Source of the DNA: Anaeramoeba flamelloides
Lineage: Eukaryota; Metamonada; Anaeramoebidae
Length of the DNA stretch: 64,000 nt
Assembly: GCA_027625915.1 (NCBI GenBank)
Contig: JANTQA010000032.1
Coordinates: forward strand, 7,812,001-7,876,000
Reading direction: 5' to 3'
Shown here: piece after piece, positions 59,501 to 64,000 of the stretch
Numbering within the stretch: position 1 is the stretch's first letter
Layout of the letters: every line of letters begins with the position of its first letter
Notes under the pieces: model-generated
Seen by the model: only the letters and a program-made list of their open reading frames with translations
Databases searched by the model: none
What the model was told of the DNA's origin: nothing
Position numbers and translations under genes: made by a program

Positions 59501-62500
59501 ATTTCTTTTTCTCTGTGGTGTTTAGTACTTTCTATTCTCGGTCGTTTAATGGAATATTTTGGTTTCTTCGTTTTGATCCAAATCAATTGATTTTCAAAAT
59601 ACCATCATTTTATTTTCCAATCAAAAAAATCAAAAATTTTTAAACCCCAATTCAAAATTTTTAACACACCAAAATTCGATTTGTGAAAAAAAAAACTTAT
59701 TTAATCAATTCAAGAAGATTTATCAAATTAGAACCATTCACTAATTGAAACGTTAACACTTTTTTATAAATTACAATACTCACAAAACAATAAATAAATA
59801 ATTATCAATACAAATAAATCATGGGTGTGTTAAAAATTTTGGAGAGAGCAAAACAAAAAAATACATTGGTAAATTTGTATAAATTCTATTAGGAATATTG
59901 ATCGATCAAATGGTTAGATACTACCAACTAATTTTATTTGTGTTCTTCTATTTTGAACAACTCAACTTTAACCTAATATCGAGGGTTGAAAAAAATTTTT
60001 GATCCAACGAAATAGATTATGTAATTCAAACTATAAAATGAAAAAAAAAAACTAAAAGATGAAAAATGATTTTCATATTTTACAAAAATAAAAATTATCT
60101 CCAATTTCAATGAAATTGTATTATTGTGATTGTTTGGAACATTTTAGCTGTGTGGAAAATTTTGAATTTTAGTTTAGTTTCAGTTGCAAAATTATATTTC
60201 CAAGAAAAATTGTAAAAAAGAACATGAGATCTTCACAATTCAATCAAAAATCAACATTATCTAACACTAATTTCTCACTCAATTCTTGAATTTTTCATAA
60301 AAAAATTCAATTGTTTTTAAATGGGAATATAACAGCACAAAAAACTCTCATTAAAAAAAGTGTCAAAATAACACAAAAGTTTTTTTAATTAACTACTCAA
60401 GAGATAAAATTGTTTAGAAATGAAAAAATCAAAATATGGCTAAACAATTACTTTAGAAAAAAGATGGATTAGAAGTTTATCAAGGAAGACCCTCTATTGC
60501 CTTTATTATTTGGATTTATTAGTCATTTTTTTAATAAAAAAAATAATAAATCATGTTCAAATTACGATAGCTGATTTCATTTTGATAATGGAAGGATCAA
60601 TATAAGAATTTGAAAAAAAATTAATAATAATATTTAAAATTATTCAAGAATTTGGAATGAATCTAAACACTGATAAAATATTAATATCAAATAATTTATC
60701 CAAAATAAAATAATTAAGGAATTTGATTTGGGAAAAGCAAAACATTTACAAAAAAATTTATAAAAAAGTACAATATAGTTTTTAAAATTTAAAAATGACC
60801 AATTCGAAAAAACAAATGAAAGATCTCGATTTACATTGTTGTTTTTGGAAATTTCAACCAAAGAGTTTAAGAAATCAAACTAAAGAGATAGATTTTTAAC
60901 TTGAAGGCTTTTACAATTCAAAAAAATTATTACAAATGCAATTTACGAAATACGTGAAAGGTTATATGTACAAAATAATCCATTTTTTGCTTCAGATTTA
61001 AATGATTTTTTATAATATTTCAGCCAACTTTTTGTAAAAATTTCGTGGTCCTATTCAAACAATTTTATTTGTTTCTTTTTTTTTGAATTTATCTTAAATC
61101 TGGCTTTAACCTTTTCAAATAAAAAAAAACGAAATTTCCTTTTTTTAAAATGAGACAATTGTTCTTTTGTTACGATTTATTTATCCCTTTTGATTAATTT
61201 TTTTTTTTTTGCTTTTTTACTGGTATTAGGGCTTTAAAATTCTTTTTGACTTTTATGTTGAATTTTTTTGTATTAATTGGTTTCAGAATTTCACTACTGT
61301 TTTCAAAACAATGCCTGTTGAAAAGTTGAATCCATATTTCAAAATAAAAAGCGTTTTCTTGTTATAGAAGACCTATACATTAACCGATCAAAGAAACTGA
61401 CAATAAACTAATAAGTAAATCTGGTGTTGGTTTCTTAAAGTTCGATTATTCAAAAAAGAAATTCTTAAAATGAAGGAACAAATTCCAAAATTTATCTCCA
61501 AAAATAGAGATAATTTTTCAGCATATTTTTATCATTAAAAAAAATCAAAAAAATTGAGAAAAATAGGAAAAATTTTTAACTATTTGCATTCATAATTTAA
61601 AAGTTACTAAATTATCAAGTAATTGATCGATCAAAATTAATTTGAACTTTAGTGTACTATTGGGTGGTTAATTGGATGTTCCATTCGAACAATAAGAAAA
61701 AAGGCACTGGACTATATTTTGAAATACATGCCCTATTCGTTTTTTACATATTATTTTGATCACTGTAGTGCAAATATAAATGTGGTAAAAAAAATAATAA
61801 TAATTTCTATAATTTTTTTCTCAGTTTGTGATTTAAATTACTTTTTTTTGAAAAATAGTTTGGTAAAAATCATGAAGCGAAGGAGTGATGAAAAGTTCAA
61901 CAAGATCCGAAAACAAGACTACAAAGAAAAAGGTTAATTGAATATTTTGGAAAATAATTTTTTATAAAATTTCAGAGTAATTTGTCTTCAACAAATCACT
62001 TTTTGATTTCGAATGAAATAAAATCGCAAACACAAATTTTAGAAGGCATCCTTCAGCTTTTTTTTTTCCAGATAAAAACAAATTTTGGAAAAGGGAAAAG
62101 ATATTGTCAAAAAAGTTTGGGGTTGTCAAAAAAAAAAAAAAAAAAAAATAGTTGAACACAAGTTTGTTAAAAGTAATAACATTATAGCTAAATAAAGAAA
62201 AAAAATAGAATATTTAACACAAGTGAAAAAGTTCTGCATTGTTTTTCTTTGGATTTGTTTCTCTTTGAGAGAAATTTACAAAGAAAACAGATCTTTAGAA
62301 AAATTATCTTCTTTTTCTTTTCCTTTTGAGTTTTTGAACAGAACAAGAAGACAAGTGTTGACAAAAACCAACTATCCAATCAATAGTCCTGAAAAAAAAA
62401 AAAAAAAAAAAAAAAAAAGGTTGTTTGAGTGTAAGATCTTACTGTTAAGGGGTTCCTCTAAAGAATAAAAAACACGTTGAAGCTTGTGAACATGTTCATT

Positions 62501-62578
62501 GTTGCTTTTACACAAAAAAATTTGATTGTGAATGAAGGAGCTTATTTCAAACACGCTTTTAATTATATCTGTTGCCAT
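53567..62578 (-). CDS. HeLo/MLKL-type bundle, EF-hand and nine-SPRY-domain protein, two exons
   Basis: Exon 1 62578-62443, exon 2 59301-53567; donor gtaaga, acceptor aaaaatag, phase 1 on both sides; about 1956 residues. No in-frame ATG exists at the exon-2 start, so an upstream exon is required, and exon 1 (MATDIIKSVFEISSFIHN to FYSLEEPLN) continues directly into LKANEELATSKLQVLHDLVY and FKEILEGFQQDLNEQVNLLS. Together (1-125) they look like the four-helix bundle of MLKL and fungal HeLo proteins, membrane-permeabilising domains of regulated cell death. A heptad coil follows (about 125-165), then an EF-hand loop DRDGGGGLSEEE (about 225) and a weaker second one (about 305), a Gln/Lys-Pro linker, and nine SPRY-like domains (from about 417, 605, 782, 952, 1131, 1297, 1462, 1626 and 1790). 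Function is inferred only; no enzyme domain is present. Confidence is high for exon 2, lower for exon 1. Confidence 0.78.
53609..55590 (-). repeat. 492-bp coding tandem repeat within the SPRY array
   Basis: The motif aactgtgattgaatc recurs at 53609, 54101, 54593 and 55085, exactly 492 bp (164 codons) apart, then at 55589 after 504 bp. Neighbouring units differ by only a handful of bases by eye, while the earlier SPRY units (55.6-57.7 kb) are visibly more diverged and spaced less regularly. This points to recent duplication or gene conversion at the 3' end. Confidence 0.92.
59643..60174 (-). mobile_element. Family A TIR element (532 bp), inverted copy
   Basis: TA at 59641-59642 and 60175-60176. 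Termini aaccccaattcaaaattttt and the complement of aaaattttgaattttagtt. Same length as the 49187 copy and opposite orientation, so the SPRY-array exon is bracketed by two inverted copies about 10 kb apart. Confidence 0.8.
60460..60850 (+). mobile_element. Decayed LINE-type reverse transcriptase fragment
   Basis: Plus-strand frames read LEVYQGRPSIAFIIWI, matching the QG-P motif region of non-LTR reverse transcriptases, then after the usual short gap IADFILIMEGS (the YADD motif region, here eroded), FEKKLIIIFKIIQEFGMNLN and TDKILIS, matching the segment after the catalytic site. Several stops and at least one frame change interrupt it, so it is inactive. Probably a truncated LINE insertion in the intron of the SPRY-array gene, antisense to it. 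Confidence 0.6.
61660..61935 (+). other. Unassigned exon-like text in the SPRY-gene intron
   Basis: Plus-strand reading SIRTIRKKALDYILKYMPYS and, after a well-formed short intron (ending tttttttctcag near 61822), KIMKRRSDEKFNKIRKQDYK. Could belong to the LINE remains or to another mobile element. Frames do not join unambiguously. Confidence 0.25.
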
Positions 62579-63180
62579 TAAAGAAAAAAAATAAAAAAAA
62601 AAAAAATAAAAATCAAAAAATAAATCAATGATCATGGTTTTTTGTTTATCAGTTGAGAAAAAAAACTTTCTAATAATGGGGTAATATCAGAACAGATAAG
62701 GAAGTTCTTAGTCTTGAGAACAAAAAATTTTTCAAGAATTAAGACCTTCATAAATTTAAACAATTAACCAAACCACAATACAATAAGCACAAAAATTGTC
62801 AATTCTTTGATGAATTTTTCACTTATTTGAAAATATTCATTTAAAGTGTCAAAAATAGATTGCCGTTTGAGAGATAAATATAAAAATTATCAAGCAATAG
62901 TTAACCGTTCGTATTTGGACATTGATTAAATATTCTAAATCAATCAATTTTAAGCCATTGGCCAATATAGAATTAAAAAAAATCACAAATCAACAAGATT
63001 AATAGAGAAACTTTCATCAAAATATTGATCTTTTTTTTTTCTTGAAAGTATCGTTTTCAGAAATGGTAAATTTATTTGAAAAAATCTATAATAACTGTTA
63101 TTTTGTTTTTGCTTTTGAAAAAAATAGTTTTATTTTTCTTTTGGTCTTTGATTGGGACAATTTTTTCTTAATTTTACATT
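62579..63180. other. Upstream region of the SPRY-array gene
   Basis: Presumed promoter and 5' leader of the minus-strand gene. A/T-rich. No element I can name. Confidence 0.3.
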
Positions 63181-63189
63181 TAAATTTGA

Positions 63190-64000
63190 TACAGCCATTT
63201 AAGAAAAACGTTTGACAATGAAAGTTCACACCACTCATGATAAAAGAGGATTCTGATGGTTGGTAAATCTCACAAATATTTATTCAATGAGATATAAGGA
63301 GGAAAAAATGTCATTTTATTACAAATTATCCCAAAATTTTCTCTATTCGTATCTCAAAATGACAAAGAAGGTTGTGAAAAATCGGCTTTGTGAGAAAATT
63401 TCTTTTATATGAATGTAGCAAACCTTGAGACATTTTTGGAGGTTATTACTTTTCTTTATTTTTGATATGTAAGTTGAGATGGAATGGGTATTCAATTATC
63501 ATCTCCAAAGTCAAAATTGATCAAAAAGTGGCAAAAATATGCAATTTTTAATGAGAGACTCTTTGTTATTTCCAAACAAAGTTGAAATTGTTAAAAGACA
63601 CCGCAGTATGTTTGGTGTGGTCTTGAGTCAACCAAAATTCTCAATTTACAACAAGAATTGTACAATCCATAAAATTACATTCAAGACTATTAAGAACTTT
63701 CAAATTGACAGTCTGTAAGATTTCAATTTCTTGTATTCTTTGTTATTTTTTCAAATTGCAAATACTTATTAATAACTTTTAATACCAAAAAAAAAAAGTG
63801 TAAAAAATAATAATTAACAAAAAATAATATTTTGTATTTATTTGTAATTTTAGAAAGTTATCGAAAAGAAAAATATTTGATAACTGGAAAAAACCTGAAA
63901 ATCTTTTCCATGAAAACCAAAAAGTGGAAAGGTGTTTAAATTACATATTTTGAGATATTACAAAAAAGAAGGAATTGGAGTTTATCAAGGAGATCTCTTA
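63190..64000 (+). mobile_element. Second LINE-like relic running off the window end
   Basis: Near 63200 a frame reads LRKTFDNESSHH, like the KAFD region of non-LTR reverse transcriptases, and the last bases read GIGVYQGDLL, the G-V-QGD-PL motif, the same motif seen at 60.5 kb. Between them, 63538-63716 is an intact plus-strand frame (MRDSLLFPNKVEIVKRHRSM, then FGVVLSQPKFSIYNK) ending at a gtaaga donor, which may be a separate host or element exon. The spacing between the two motifs is longer than usual, so the copy is degraded or interrupted. Continues beyond the window. Confidence 0.4.

Larger units (their letters stand above)
59302..62442 (-). other. 3.1-kb intron of the SPRY-array gene
   Basis: gtaaga at 62442 to aaaaatag at 59302. 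Contains a family A element (59643-60174) and a decayed LINE reverse transcriptase on the opposite strand (about 60460-60850). A competing strong acceptor (long T run then cag, near 62391) would give a stop six codons later; its use would yield a roughly 50-residue truncated product consisting of the first helices. Confidence 0.7.

Noticed and set aside
62223-62468. Plus-strand ORF overlapping exon 1 of the SPRY gene
   Set aside because: Non-ATG start and reads through a poly-A tract. The minus strand has an ATG, MLKL-like text and a consensus donor.
1-64000. tRNA, rRNA, CRISPR, riboswitch or virus-like elements
   Set aside because: No cloverleaf with proper A and B boxes, no rRNA-like GC block, no spaced direct-repeat array, and no capsid, integrase or LTR structure was seen on either strand.

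Overview
This window looks like nuclear DNA from an AT-rich free-living protist. It holds intron-containing eukaryotic housekeeping genes (nuclear export, mRNA decay, splicing, vesicle coats), GT-AG introns, standard stop codons, strong Asn/Gln/Lys-Glu low-complexity protein tracts, and kilobases of AT-rich spacer packed with small inverted-repeat elements. The style (KE and RG repeats, SPRY expansions, very large introns beside tiny ones) reminds me of Anaeramoeba (Metamonada). That is an inference; an amoebozoan or heterolobosean source is not excluded. I see no bacterial operon, CRISPR, rRNA, tRNA or virus-like element.

Layout. 0-3 kb: repeat-rich spacer. 3-6.9 kb (-): exportin-5. 6.9-13.1 kb: spacer with TIR elements and one exon-like island. 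13.1-15.2 kb (-): Asn-rich NOT2/CNOT2. 15.2-26 kb: repeats plus poorly resolved small multi-exon genes (plus-strand islands at 17.9-18.4 kb; a Tyr/Asn-rich gene at 21.2-22.0 kb; an exon chain with an RGS-box-like motif at 22.5-23.1 kb). 26-28 kb (+): branch-point-binding protein SF1/BBP. 30.7-37.1 kb (-): AP-4 beta in three exons, resolved here by phase and homology. 37.9-38.8 kb (-): a decayed coiled-coil gene. 38.9-46.9 kb (-): a FHIP-family protein in seven exons. 47-53.5 kb: dense TIR elements. 53.6-62.6 kb (-): a two-exon gene for about 1956 residues joining an MLKL/HeLo-like helical bundle, EF-hands and nine SPRY-type domains. 60.5-64 kb: LINE reverse-transcriptase relics on the plus strand, the first inside that gene's intron.

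Two points stand out. First, the 53.6-62.6 kb gene combines a predicted membrane-active, cell-death-type bundle with calcium-binding loops and a SPRY array whose last units repeat at exactly 492 bp. Its N-terminal exon lies 3.1 kb upstream across a transposon-filled intron. Second, AP-4 beta and FHIP sit next to each other on one strand; their mammalian counterparts have been reported to interact in AP-4 vesicle transport. The long introns of both genes carry the same roughly 600-bp element in opposite orientation, and at least seven further repeat families recur through the window, several with TA flanks typical of Tc1/mariner-type non-autonomous elements.
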